DNA from: JAKJEP01 sp964580995
Lineage (GTDB): Bacteria; Planctomycetota; Phycisphaerae; Sedimentisphaerales; SM23-30
Length of the DNA stretch: 26,022 nucleotides
Assembly (NCBI GenBank): GCA_964580995.1
Contig: CAZOMV010000085.1
Location: 1 to 26,022, forward strand
Direction: 5' to 3'
This document shows, piece after piece, positions 7,218-15,598 of the stretch (position 1 is the stretch's first letter; each line of letters begins with the position of its first letter). Position numbers and translations under genes: made by a program. A model generated the notes under the pieces. The model did not search any database. It was not told the DNA's origin and saw only the letters and a list, made by a program, of their open reading frames with translations.

Positions 7218-9287
7218 CTACCTGGTTTTGTAATGAACCAATAAGCTGGCCGGCTGGTTTTCGAGGGTTGCCGTTAGCTGGGAAAGCTCCTGGCCGGTCA
7301 TCTGCCGGGTTTCGCGGATATCGTAGGTTTCCCGGAAATCCACATCATACGAGGCAGAGGCGTCCAGGGCCTTGAGCTGGACCGTAAATGAGGTGGCAGG
7401 TGTTTTCGGACGGCGGAAGATGACGACCACTCCCTCGCCAAGATCGGGCCGATGGAACTGCCAGGCGCACCAGCTTTCCTCGCTGACATCTATGGCAGAC
7501 AGGGGATAAAAATCGCCCAGACACAAGGGACGGAGCAATTTGATCTCGGCAATCACCTGTTCGGCGACAGGTTCCTGCCAGCGAAAGCCGCAGTTGGTTC
7601 CCGTGGTACAGACGCTGCGCAGAGCATAGGGTGACAGATCATACAAACCGTTGCCATGCAGAGGCACGTAGAAGCTCAGTCCCGCCGTGGCCGCCTGATT
7701 GGCCAACGGATTCCCCCCACAACCGGCAAATTCGCTGCGGGTGAAGGAACCGCTGGAGCGGCTCATCACCTCAAAATCGGGGCCAGTGCAGCGCCAGTTG
7801 GCGTTGTCGATAATCAGGCGCGGGTGCCGCTGGCGCAGTTCATCCCACATAGCATACAAACCCTCGATGTGGCGAATCTCACTGATCCCCTGACGGTCTT
7901 CGGCATCATTCGCCCGCCAGAACATGACCGGATTGAAATTGTGGTCCTGCCGAAAGATATCCACACCATACTCGGTGAACCGCTGCGACAGCAGATCGGT
8001 CATCCACTGCCGCGCTTCCGGGATTCCCAGGTTGAACAGGTAGTTGCCGGGCCAACCCGGCCAGCCCGCCTCCTGTTGAGTAAGAAGCCACTGGGGATAC
8101 TCCCGGGCAATTCGCGAAGCCTCGTTAGCCCGCTGCGGCTCCAGCCACAAAAGAAACTTCATCCCGGCCTGGTGGGCGGCGTCGGAAACCGGCTTTAAAC
8201 CGTTAGGATAAAGTGTCGGGTCACAAATCCAGTTCCCCGCCCCGTTGGGCCAGCCGCCCTCAAACCATCCGGCATCGCGCCAGTGAACCTCAACCCCGCG
8301 GCCGGAGCATTTAGTGATGGTTTCTATTTCGGTTTTATCGGAGGTGGCATACTCAGCCGGAGTCGGCCAGGTTTGCGAGGCAATGGGAATCGTTACCACC
8401 TGGCCGTCCAGCCGGGGCACATAGTGCGCCAGCAGCAGGCGGCGAAAGAGATTATGCCCCCGCATCCGGTCCGGGCCATCCCAGAATACCAGCAGCATCC
8501 GCGGCGTCCGGATACTCTCGCCGGCCTGTAACTTAAGATGGGTGAGCTGCTGGCCAATACTCATATGGAGCCGCCCGTTCTCGCGCCGGACATCCACCGC
8601 CCACTGGCCCGTCCAGCCGATCCCCCCGCAAATGCCGGACCCGGATAATTCCAGATTAAAGTAGGGCAAATATACCTGGGATACGGTTTTTTCGGTTGGA
8701 TAGGTTATGCTTTCCTTTTCGCCGAGTTTCTGTTCCAGCGGCAGAAAGTCGTCCATACGACCAGGGCCGCCGTGGCCGTAATGGAAAACCGGTTCGCAGC
8801 CGGCTTGCAAATCCGCCTGCATATCCAGCGGCAGAATATTTTGCAAAAGCGGCGAATCCGCGCTGCTACGGTTGGTAAAACGAAGTACCCATTCCACCGC
8901 CGGAAAATCACTGAACCGGGTCAACTCACAGACAATTTCCAGATTCGTTTTGGAATCAAGCCAGGTAATGTCACACCGTGTCTTCCCGTCGCTAATATTG
9001 TCTGGGCCGACAGTTTTTCCCCACCCTGCCAAAAATCCCCCTGATGGCTGACCATCATACACAAACGAAAACGGTACCGCTCCCATCAGCAATGCCTGCT
9101 CCCCCAGCGGGGCTTTTACCTCCCTGACCGCCTGGTCCGCCAGCAGAAACCGGTTTAGCCAGTTCTGCTGCATATCCGATTCGAGGCTCTGTGCCCAGGC
9201 AGATTGACCGTAATAGCACCACACGAGCATCACCATAACCAGCCCAAAAATTTGACCATATGCCTTTATTTTGAGTTTGTTTTCCAT
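7218..9287 (-). CDS. Secreted GH36-like alpha-galactosidase (melibiase)
   Basis: The product is 689 residues with a signal peptide (hydrophobic about 8-30, cut near AWA-QS). It has an N-terminal beta-sandwich, a central TIM barrel (about 290-600) and a C-terminal beta domain, as in GH36 retaining alpha-galactosidases. Barrel motifs include WRDAGWFEG, FLLWLEPQRA, and FRQDHNF with the presumed nucleophile D448, replacing the usual KWD context. The usual acid/base region reads FTRSEFAG, with E519 where relatives have Asp. The frame stays open upstream to 9794, but that extension overlaps the preceding gene and reads like non-coding sequence. The ATG at 9287 has AGAGG/AGGAA before it and starts a normal signal peptide. 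It lies 58 bp after the sialidase-like gene in the same operon. Confidence 0.9.
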   Translation of the reverse strand: MENKLKIKAYGQIFGLVMVMLVWCYYGQSAWAQSLESDMQQNWLNRFLLADQAVREVKAPLGEQALLMGAVPFSFVYDGQPSGGFLAGWGKTVGPDNISDGKTRCDITWLDSKTNLEIVCELTRFSDFPAVEWVLRFTNRSSADSPLLQNILPLDMQADLQAGCEPVFHYGHGGPGRMDDFLPLEQKLGEKESITYPTEKTVSQVYLPYFNLELSGSGICGGIGWTGQWAVDVRRENGRLHMSIGQQLTHLKLQAGESIRTPRMLLVFWDGPDRMRGHNLFRRLLLAHYVPRLDGQVVTIPIASQTWPTPAEYATSDKTEIETITKCSGRGVEVHWRDAGWFEGGWPNGAGNWICDPTLYPNGLKPVSDAAHQAGMKFLLWLEPQRANEASRIAREYPQWLLTQQEAGWPGWPGNYLFNLGIPEARQWMTDLLSQRFTEYGVDIFRQDHNFNPVMFWRANDAEDRQGISEIRHIEGLYAMWDELRQRHPRLIIDNANWRCTGPDFEVMSRSSGSFTRSEFAGCGGNPLANQAATAGLSFYVPLHGNGLYDLSPYALRSVCTTGTNCGFRWQEPVAEQVIAEIKLLRPLCLGDFYPLSAIDVSEESWCAWQFHRPDLGEGVVVIFRRPKTPATSFTVQLKALDASASYDVDFRETYDIRETRQMTGQELSQLTATLENQPASLLVHYKTR

Positions 9288-9345
9288 ATTTTTTTCCTCT
9301 GTATTTGCGAAGGTTGGTACTTTTCTGATTCCGAAATATTCAAAG

Positions 9346-11058
9346 CTATTTCCCATACTCGAAGGTAATATGCCGTATGATTGTACCGGACGAGCCGGGA
9401 TTCTTGTCGCCGCGAACCACAATCTTGATGGTATGAGTCTGCTCAGGATCAAGGCCGGTCTTGATGAACGCAAACTGATAGGGCAGGGCACACTCCGGAA
9501 AGAAACAATCCACTGTTTTTTGCAATACATCATCAATATACACATCCGCCCTGCCCGCATCGGGAGCGGCGGCGGCCCGCCAATAGATACTGCTGCCCCG
9601 GAATGTAAACCGGACGCTTTGTCCCGCCTCCGCGGCGGTGTTCGCCTGCCCCTGGTAGTAATGCTCGTTGCTTTCGACAGTCCAGCCGTTTCCTTCGTAT
9701 TGCATATTCGGGTCAGCCGAGCCGACGATTTGGGTCTTCCGACTCTCGATGCGATCGCCGGATTCCGGGTGCGGTTCATAGGTGTATGAATCATAAGGAG
9801 GGAAATATCTGGAGGGGGTGGATCCTTCTTTCAAGGTGATGGTCAGAACCCGGTCTCCCTGCTGATTGGTTCTCCAATCCCAGAAATTGTACGCGCGCAA
9901 GGTCTGCCCGCAGGTAGAGGGGTCGATTCCCTTTTCATCGGCCAAAACCGTGGCAAACAGTTCATTGTCCGGCTGATCGAACAGTTTCGCCATGGGCAGC
10001 CAATCCTGTTTGGCCAGATCGGTGCACGCCGAGATGCAGATGGAAGCGTCGCGGAAACCAAAGGCCGCGAATCGCTTATCCGCTATCCCCATAAGAATTC
10101 CGATCCGCAGGTACTTCTGCAGATAGGTGCTGTAGATCGTGTTGCCATAGATACCGCGCAGCCCGCATCCCACTCGCGACGCCTTGCCGCCCAAGCCCGG
10201 CTCGGTCCAGGTGCCGTTGCAGAACTTGAACCACTTGCCCGGCGCCATCCTGTCAGCAATGGCGCAGCGCGCCACTTCATTGTATGTAACGAAGCTGTTT
10301 AGTTGACCCTTTTTGGCGACGAAGCCGTTCCAGCAGGTTACATAGAAATAGCCGCCCCGTGTGTCGGCGTAGAAATCGAAATCGGCCGGCCCCATTTCAA
10401 AACTGGATCCTGCGTAGTCCTGCGTGCTCGGAAGGGCGCGTGTCAGGACGTCAACAGGTTTACTCCAGGTCAGTCCCATATCCTGGCTCATGGCCATGCG
10501 GGTTTTCTTGGTACACCAGCCCTGTTCGCCAATGGGTTCACATTCGGTATGAATCAAGGTGTACAAGGCCCTGGTCTGTTCGTCCCACCACAGGCCGACA
10601 CCCAGAAAGCCGCCGCCGTGAGCACCGGACAAGTCGGCGAACCCATCGGGTTGACGTTCCAGATGATCGAGATTCGGTCCCTTGTAGCGCATAACGCGGC
10701 ACTTCCCAAGGTAGAGATCCTGCCATTTGACGTGCATGAACCAGACTTCCCCATCGATGATCACTTGGCGAAAGCCGCAGTCAAACAGACGATTCTCGTG
10801 GTCAGCCCCCCACCAGGGCGATTCCTTTTCAGTCACGTCCCAGGCGAAAGGCAGGGAAGCCGTGGCGGAATCTGCCGCTTGCGGGTTTGACGTCACTGCG
10901 GCGGTTTCCTCTGCCGCCTCCGCAGCCAGGCTCACCCCGCAGCATAATACCGTCAGCACGGCAGCCGCCCACAGACAAAAGACCCTTAACGAAAATCCGG
11001 TCTCTATTCGTTGTTGACTATTTCCAGACACGTCTTTTGTTAAATACTGTGTTTTCAT
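9346..11058 (-). CDS. Secreted sialidase-like beta-propeller with C-terminal carbohydrate-binding domain
   Basis: This 570-residue exported protein has a signal anchor or peptide at about residues 21-46, after a longer than usual charged N-region. Residues 75-430 resemble BNR/sialidase-superfamily propellers. One Asp-box is plain (SQDMGLTWSK, about 191-200). The classical arginine triad of true sialidases could not be confirmed, so other glycan substrates or lyase activity are possible. Residues about 445-570 form a galactose-binding-like beta-sandwich, with VRFTFRGSSIYW, ADVYIDDVLQ and HTIKIVVRG. ATG 11058 has GGAG five bases upstream. The gap to the preceding glycosidase candidate is 56 bp. 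It probably exposes or trims a galactose-containing glycan ahead of the alpha-galactosidase, which is an inference from context. Confidence 0.72.
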   Translation of the reverse strand: MKTQYLTKDVSGNSQQRIETGFSLRVFCLWAAAVLTVLCCGVSLAAEAAEETAAVTSNPQAADSATASLPFAWDVTEKESPWWGADHENRLFDCGFRQVIIDGEVWFMHVKWQDLYLGKCRVMRYKGPNLDHLERQPDGFADLSGAHGGGFLGVGLWWDEQTRALYTLIHTECEPIGEQGWCTKKTRMAMSQDMGLTWSKPVDVLTRALPSTQDYAGSSFEMGPADFDFYADTRGGYFYVTCWNGFVAKKGQLNSFVTYNEVARCAIADRMAPGKWFKFCNGTWTEPGLGGKASRVGCGLRGIYGNTIYSTYLQKYLRIGILMGIADKRFAAFGFRDASICISACTDLAKQDWLPMAKLFDQPDNELFATVLADEKGIDPSTCGQTLRAYNFWDWRTNQQGDRVLTITLKEGSTPSRYFPPYDSYTYEPHPESGDRIESRKTQIVGSADPNMQYEGNGWTVESNEHYYQGQANTAAEAGQSVRFTFRGSSIYWRAAAAPDAGRADVYIDDVLQKTVDCFFPECALPYQFAFIKTGLDPEQTHTIKIVVRGDKNPGSSGTIIRHITFEYGK

Positions 11059-11114
11059 AAAATCTCCATATTAGAGGACTTTTCCTGTCGTTTCCGGCAC
11101 TTTCAATCGCCGCG

Positions 11115-13925
11115 TTACTCTCCGTAAACCGCTGTCACCTGAACCGAACCCTTGACATCATGCAGACGAATGATTTCCTTCGCCGAATCGAATTCATTCC
11201 ACGGCTGGCCATTGACCGTCACGCTCTGGATGGGAACTTGCCGTGGATGGCGGAAACGCAGATTAACACTTTTGGGAACATTCCGATTGGGTATTTCGAT
11301 GGTCGCGTTGATCCGGCCATTGTCCACATCGGAAACAATCTCATAGGCCAGGGTTCCGAAATAGGTTGGGGCATTTTTCACCGAAATCTTCCGGCCCTGC
11401 TCCAGCCAGGCACGCGGTGTGCCGCGGGCGATCCACAACGTATGTCCGTTGTCCAACTCCATCACCAGCAGGTTGCGGAAGCATTCCAGGAACCAGCCGG
11501 CCGTCCCGTTATCCGGCGCCTCACAGTTGGTGTATTGCCCCAGATGTCCCCATTCCCACATCTTGCCATCCGCTCCGGTCATGGCCGCATAGGTATTCAT
11601 CCAGAACCGCAGGAAATTCGGCACATCATCCTGCAACAGATAGATATTGGCATTGTGCGAGGCTTTGGGCAGGTTGGCTCCATAGCAATTCCAGAACCAG
11701 CCGTCGCCGGTCTCTCCCCCGGCTTGGACCGAGGCCGTTATCTCTTCCATCACGTTCATGGTGCTGGCGATGTTGGGCGGCAGAATGTAAGCCGTAACCT
11801 TAGGGGATGCTCCTATCTCCTCCATCACCGTCAGGGTATCGACCATGCAGGCATCGCCGGCATCCAGGGCGGCAAACGGCTCCGCCAGGGGCAAGGCCCC
11901 AATAATAATATCACCCTGGGGACGCTGGAGAGAACCATACTCCAACGCCAGCATTTCGCCCCGTGTATAAGGTACGCAAGGTACAAAACTGTGATACACA
12001 CCGTCGCGTCCCAGCCGCACCGGCGAAAGTGCCGCCTCCTGCTCCACCACCCGGCGGATATCTTTGCGAAACGCCTCCGCCTCATCGTGATATTTCCGAC
12101 CGGCATCCGTATCAAAATCCGCCAAGGCGTCCGCAAACCGCTGCAGTCCCTGCAGGGAAAAAGCGTTGTCTGAATAATACCAGCGCCATTCGCAACTGGG
12201 CAGGGCATAATCGCCCAACATGCAGGGCGGCATTAAGCCAGCCACCAGCAGGTCCTGACGGTTGGGTATGTTTTTCATATACAGCGTCCGCTGCCGGATA
12301 ATCCAGTCCGCCGCCGCCTGTAACCGCTGGCGATTCTGCTGGAACCACTCCTTATCGCCGGTCAGGAAATAACGCTCCGCCATGGCAAACAGCATCCGGC
12401 CCGTCGAAGCGTGGGTCCCGTCATGGCTGTAACCCATATCGTGCCGCATGCTGGTCGCCCATTCCAGTGCCCCATTGCCATCGGTATAATCGCCGTCCGA
12501 CTTTCCGCCGGGGGCCTTCAGGAAATGCTGATAGACCTTGTCCGCCTCCTCGTGCAGTCCCACCATATCCATATCGTGAGCCACCCGCCCTACCTCGAAC
12601 GCCAGCCCGCCCCACATATGCTTGCCTTTCAACTGATTGGAGGCCGCCCGCCAGGCATCCGTCCAGCGGGTGTCCGACAGTTGCACTTGCATGGGAGGAT
12701 CTTCCACTTGCGGAAAGGGCGGCACAGCCGTTCCCGCCGGGCAGGTCGATAAACGCACTTTCTGCATCACCTCTTCCCATGAAGCCGCCTCGCGATGTTC
12801 ACGGGTCATTTGCCGGATTGTCCTGAGATTCTTCATCGCCAATTCCTGAACGAACTGCCGGGCGGTTTGGCCACCGTCGGCCTTCGCTAGGAAAACACCC
12901 TGTTCCGGAATCAGGATCGGCCCATTCGCCAGGTCACTAATCCGAAAGGTAAAACCACCGACCTTTGTCCACACCGTAACCCGGCTATCCAGAGACGGCT
13001 GACCGGCGGCAGTGTACAACAGCGGTACTATGATACCCCGCCTGGCAGCCCCCACCGCCCGCGATTGCCACTGGTTCCCGTCGGTCACCTTTGTACCTTT
13101 GTCCTCCGCCAATGGCATCACTGGCCCGGCTATAGCCACATAGGTCTCAATCCTCCCGCCAAAATCAGACTTCTCCGTCCCGGCCTGAAATCCCCATTCG
13201 ATTTCCACATCCATCCTCTGCCATACCCCCATCCCCGGGCTGGTCACATGAATATCCGGCACCGCCGGCCTGGCCCCCTCGTAGAAAACCGCTACCAGTT
13301 CCGTGGCGGAGCCGCTTCGATACCAATCCCTGCCCTCTTTGTGGACGTGGATCGGAATTTCCTCCGTCGAACTGCGTTTATAGGTCCAGGTTCGCCCGTC
13401 AGCCGATACTTCCGGCCCGCTCAGAATCTCATCCTTCGACCAGCCAAACCACCCAAACCCCGTGGGAAACGACCGTACCTCTATCGTCTCCGGTGAGGGG
13501 ATTTCCACCACATCGGCAGACCAATAAAGTTCCACCCGATAGTTTTCCAGTCTTCCCGTCCACAACAATCCTGCCAGCAAGCCGCCCTTGGGCTGGGGAG
13601 GCAGCGGTTCCAGCAATTCCGGTATCTCATACGAAATGCTTCGCCGCTCCTGCTCCGGCAATTCACTGAATAACGTCCGATACACCTTGTCCTCCCGCTC
13701 CAGCCGCCGCGGGATAAAATACGCTTCCGGTTTCTCCTGTACCGCCCGATCCGCCCGCCAGCCATACGCCCACGGCGAAATATCCACCGGCTGGCCTGCC
13801 ATCTGCTCTAGCCGGGCCTTATCCACCACCCCGGCGACCTGCCCCACCTCCTCCGCCGCATACAAACCACCAACTGCCATCACCAACACCGCCGCCGCTG
13901 CCATCCGTATTCTTTGCTTTTTCAT
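11115..13925 (-). CDS. Secreted six-hairpin (alpha/alpha)6-type glycosidase candidate
   Basis: This 936-residue protein has a signal peptide (residues 1-23, AAAAVLVMAVGGLYA-AEE). An N-terminal beta-rich part (about 100-370) is followed by an all-helical part (about 420-800) with features of six-hairpin glycosidases: DGNGALEWATSMRHDMGYSH, AAADWIIRQRTLYM and WYYSDNAFSLQGL. A C-terminal beta tail (GTLAYEIVSD...RHPRQVPIQSVTVNG) is typical of GH65/GH78/GH95-like enzymes. No specific GH family could be assigned. Acidic residues in DGNGALEW and EWRWYYSDNA are candidate catalytic positions only. It is the first gene of the operon. ATG 13925 has AAGGA seven bases upstream and a promoter with activator-type repeats ahead of it. 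Confidence 0.7.
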   Translation of the reverse strand: MKKQRIRMAAAAVLVMAVGGLYAAEEVGQVAGVVDKARLEQMAGQPVDISPWAYGWRADRAVQEKPEAYFIPRRLEREDKVYRTLFSELPEQERRSISYEIPELLEPLPPQPKGGLLAGLLWTGRLENYRVELYWSADVVEIPSPETIEVRSFPTGFGWFGWSKDEILSGPEVSADGRTWTYKRSSTEEIPIHVHKEGRDWYRSGSATELVAVFYEGARPAVPDIHVTSPGMGVWQRMDVEIEWGFQAGTEKSDFGGRIETYVAIAGPVMPLAEDKGTKVTDGNQWQSRAVGAARRGIIVPLLYTAAGQPSLDSRVTVWTKVGGFTFRISDLANGPILIPEQGVFLAKADGGQTARQFVQELAMKNLRTIRQMTREHREAASWEEVMQKVRLSTCPAGTAVPPFPQVEDPPMQVQLSDTRWTDAWRAASNQLKGKHMWGGLAFEVGRVAHDMDMVGLHEEADKVYQHFLKAPGGKSDGDYTDGNGALEWATSMRHDMGYSHDGTHASTGRMLFAMAERYFLTGDKEWFQQNRQRLQAAADWIIRQRTLYMKNIPNRQDLLVAGLMPPCMLGDYALPSCEWRWYYSDNAFSLQGLQRFADALADFDTDAGRKYHDEAEAFRKDIRRVVEQEAALSPVRLGRDGVYHSFVPCVPYTRGEMLALEYGSLQRPQGDIIIGALPLAEPFAALDAGDACMVDTLTVMEEIGASPKVTAYILPPNIASTMNVMEEITASVQAGGETGDGWFWNCYGANLPKASHNANIYLLQDDVPNFLRFWMNTYAAMTGADGKMWEWGHLGQYTNCEAPDNGTAGWFLECFRNLLVMELDNGHTLWIARGTPRAWLEQGRKISVKNAPTYFGTLAYEIVSDVDNGRINATIEIPNRNVPKSVNLRFRHPRQVPIQSVTVNGQPWNEFDSAKEIIRLHDVKGSVQVTAVYGE

Positions 13926-13971
13926 AGATTTTCCTTCTTATACCAACGTGTGATTTTACCTAAATTTCATC

Positions 13972-13999
13972 TCCATATTGTGCCGGTAAGTCCTGTCAA
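13972..13999 (-). promoter_or_regulatory. Putative promoter of the glycan operon
   Basis: On the minus strand TTGACA (13994-13999), a 16-bp spacer and TATGGA (13972-13977) give a consensus -35 with a weak -10, the pattern of an activator-dependent promoter. The predicted leader is about 40 bases. The TGCGAAA repeats at 14014-14041 lie directly upstream of the -35, the position from which AraC-family proteins activate. Confidence 0.55.
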
Positions 14000-14013
14000 A
14001 AAACATGATAAAA

Positions 14014-14041
14014 TGCGAAATATATTTGTTATTTTGCGAAA
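14014..14041. promoter_or_regulatory. Direct-repeat operator for the XylR-like regulator (predicted)
   Basis: TGCGAAA occurs at 14014-14020 and again at 14035-14041, exactly 21 bp (two helical turns) apart in the same orientation. AraC-family dimers bind such direct half-sites. The pair sits between the divergent genes, just upstream of the operon -35 and straddling the regulator's own -35/-10, so one site could both activate the operon and limit the regulator. Confidence 0.55.
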
Positions 14042-14054
14042 ATCCGGATATAAT
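14026..14054 (+). promoter_or_regulatory. Promoter of the XylR-like regulator
   Basis: TTGTTA (14026-14031), a 17-bp spacer and TATAAT (14049-14054) predict transcription from about 14061. Because this lies downstream of the ATG at 14005, it supports ATG 14080 as the true start of the following gene. Confidence 0.65.
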
Positions 14055-14079
14055 GCTCACTGCGGATGGAGTATTGTAT

Positions 14080-15252
14080 ATGCCTGATATTGCTAGAGTT
14101 GTATTGCTCATCGACGTTTCCTTTGCCGCCGCCCGGGGATTTCTGTCCGGGATCGCGCAGTATTGCAGCCTTTTCGGCCCCTGGCGGATCTACCGGGAAC
14201 CGATTGCTCCATACAAATCCTTTACCGGAAAGCAAAGCACCTTGTCCAGGATTAAACGCTACCAACCGGACGGGATTATCCTGATGGCGGATACCCATAA
14301 TCTCAAAGAAATCATCAGCCTGGGAAAACCCATGATTATCCCTGCCGAATTGTCCCGCCTGGATTCCAATATACCCACCATCCATTCCGACTGTCCGGCC
14401 ACTGGGAAAATGGCGGCAGAACATCTGTTGGAACGGGGTTTCAAACATTTCGCCTATTGCGGTTTTCCCAAGGTCTATTGGTCCAGAGAACGGCAAACCG
14501 GTTTTTGCCGGCACCTTGCCCAGGCCGGTTATGACGCGCATATCTACCAGCCGCCCGGGACAAAAAAAGACCGCTACTGGGAAACCGAACAACCCGATCT
14601 CATCCGGTGGCTAAAGTCCCTGCCCAAGCCCGTCGGGCTGATGGCCTGCAATGACGACCGGGGACATCATGTCATCGAAGCCTGCACCGTAGCCGGCCTA
14701 CACGTCCCGGAGGATGTGGCGGTCATCGGCTCCGATAACGATGAACTGGTATGCGGCCTGTGCCACCCTCCCCTCTCCAGCGTCGTGCGAAATGTCCAAA
14801 GAGCCGGGTTCGAAGCCGCCCGGCTCCTCGATCAACTCATGGCCGGCGAAAAAATGGCCGGCCAGAAAATATTCGATTATCCCACCCACGTCATTACCCG
14901 CCAATCAACGGATATTCTGGCCATGGAAGACCGGGACATCGCCCGGGCGGTTCATTTCATCCGAAAATATGCCAAGAAAGGGATCCAGGTCAACGACGTG
15001 GTCAATGCCGGGTTCCTCTCCCGCCGCGTGCTGGAGATGCGCTTTCGAAAAATTCTGCACCGTTCCATCCATGACGAAATCACCCGCGCCCGCATGAACG
15101 ACGCCTACCGCCTGCTCACCGAAACCCTGCTGCCGATCTCCCAGATCGCTTCCACCCTGGGATATCCCGGTATTTCCGAATTCACTCACTCTTTCCATAA
15201 AATTATGGACCTGAGTCCCGCCGCCTACCGGAAAAAACATGGGGTAAAATAG
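14080..15252 (+). CDS. AraC-family regulator with XylR-type sugar-sensing domain
   Basis: This 390-residue cytoplasmic regulator starts VVLLIDVSFAAARGFLSGIAQY and WRIYREP, the hallmark of XylR-like proteins with a periplasmic-binding-protein/LacI-type sensor (about 1-275, including GLMACNDDRGHHVIEAC and VAVIGSDNDELVCGL). The last 100 residues are an AraC double helix-turn-helix ending ISQIASTLGYPGISEFTHSFHKIMDLSP. An in-frame ATG at 14005 would add 25 residues, but it lies upstream of a good promoter and lacks family similarity. ATG 14080 has GGATGGAG about eight bases before it. It is divergent from the secreted glycan operon and probably controls it in response to the released sugar. The ligand could be a pentose, as for E. 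coli XylR, or another monosaccharide. Confidence 0.93.
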   Translation: MPDIARVVLLIDVSFAAARGFLSGIAQYCSLFGPWRIYREPIAPYKSFTGKQSTLSRIKRYQPDGIILMADTHNLKEIISLGKPMIIPAELSRLDSNIPTIHSDCPATGKMAAEHLLERGFKHFAYCGFPKVYWSRERQTGFCRHLAQAGYDAHIYQPPGTKKDRYWETEQPDLIRWLKSLPKPVGLMACNDDRGHHVIEACTVAGLHVPEDVAVIGSDNDELVCGLCHPPLSSVVRNVQRAGFEAARLLDQLMAGEKMAGQKIFDYPTHVITRQSTDILAMEDRDIARAVHFIRKYAKKGIQVNDVVNAGFLSRRVLEMRFRKILHRSIHDEITRARMNDAYRLLTETLLPISQIASTLGYPGISEFTHSFHKIMDLSPAAYRKKHGVK

Positions 15253-15397
15253 CCATTACCGCATAGACATTGAAAACAGACGATGACCGTCCCTATCCGC
15301 CGGAGTACTTGCCGTCATGTCATAACCACAAAGCTTTAGACTGAAGTTTTGTAAATATTTTCTTGCCTGATAACCCAATAAATCCGATAATCATTAC

Positions 15398-15484
15398 TGC
15401 TCGGGCAAGGGCATGAAAATACCCTCTATCGGGCGTCCGTGAGTCAGCGGCGGCCCTGCCAAGTTCACTGCTGGCTCACTTTTT
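15398..15484 (+). ncRNA. Candidate small RNA or 3' UTR element with terminator
   Basis: A promoter-like pair, TTGCCT (15363-15368), 17 bp, GATAAT (15386-15391), precedes an 87-nt stretch without an ORF that ends in a strong hairpin and T run. It may instead be the 3' UTR of the regulator gene, which ends at 15252. No known RNA family was recognised. Confidence 0.3.
15439..15484 (+). terminator. Rho-independent terminator
   Basis: GTGAGTCAGC (15439-15448) pairs with GCTGGCTCAC (15470-15479), ten pairs with one G-U, and TTTTT follows at 15480-15484. It ends either the regulator transcript or a short independent RNA. Confidence 0.7.
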
Positions 15485-15522
15485 CATCTACCCCGACTGA
15501 AATACTTTCAGCCTTTTTGGGG

Positions 15523-15555
15523 ATAAAAAATGGGACAGATACAAATATCTGTCCC
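15523..15555 (-). terminator. Rho-independent terminator of the PEP-CTERM gene
   Basis: GGGACAGATA (15532-15541), loop CAAA, TATCTGTCCC (15546-15555) form a perfect ten-pair stem. Read on the minus strand it is followed by a T-rich run (15523-15530). It lies 44 bp beyond the stop of the gene ending at 15599. Confidence 0.85.
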
Positions 15556-15598
15556 ATCATTCATTCGATCCCAAAGGATGCGAATCTGTTGCCAAAGA

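Noticed and set aside
9288..9794. 169-codon N-terminal extension of the alpha-galactosidase frame
   Set aside because: It overlaps the 3' end of the preceding gene in another frame, reads as low-quality basic sequence, and the internal ATG at 9287 has a ribosome site and starts a signal peptide.
11160..12173. 337-codon open frame antisense to the six-hairpin glycosidase candidate
   Set aside because: It is complementary to a well-supported gene, has no domain-like motifs and arises from GC-biased codon use.
14005..14079. 25-codon N-terminal extension of the XylR-like regulator
   Set aside because: The promoter -10 (14049-14054) and predicted transcription start lie inside this extension, and ATG 14080 has the better ribosome site.
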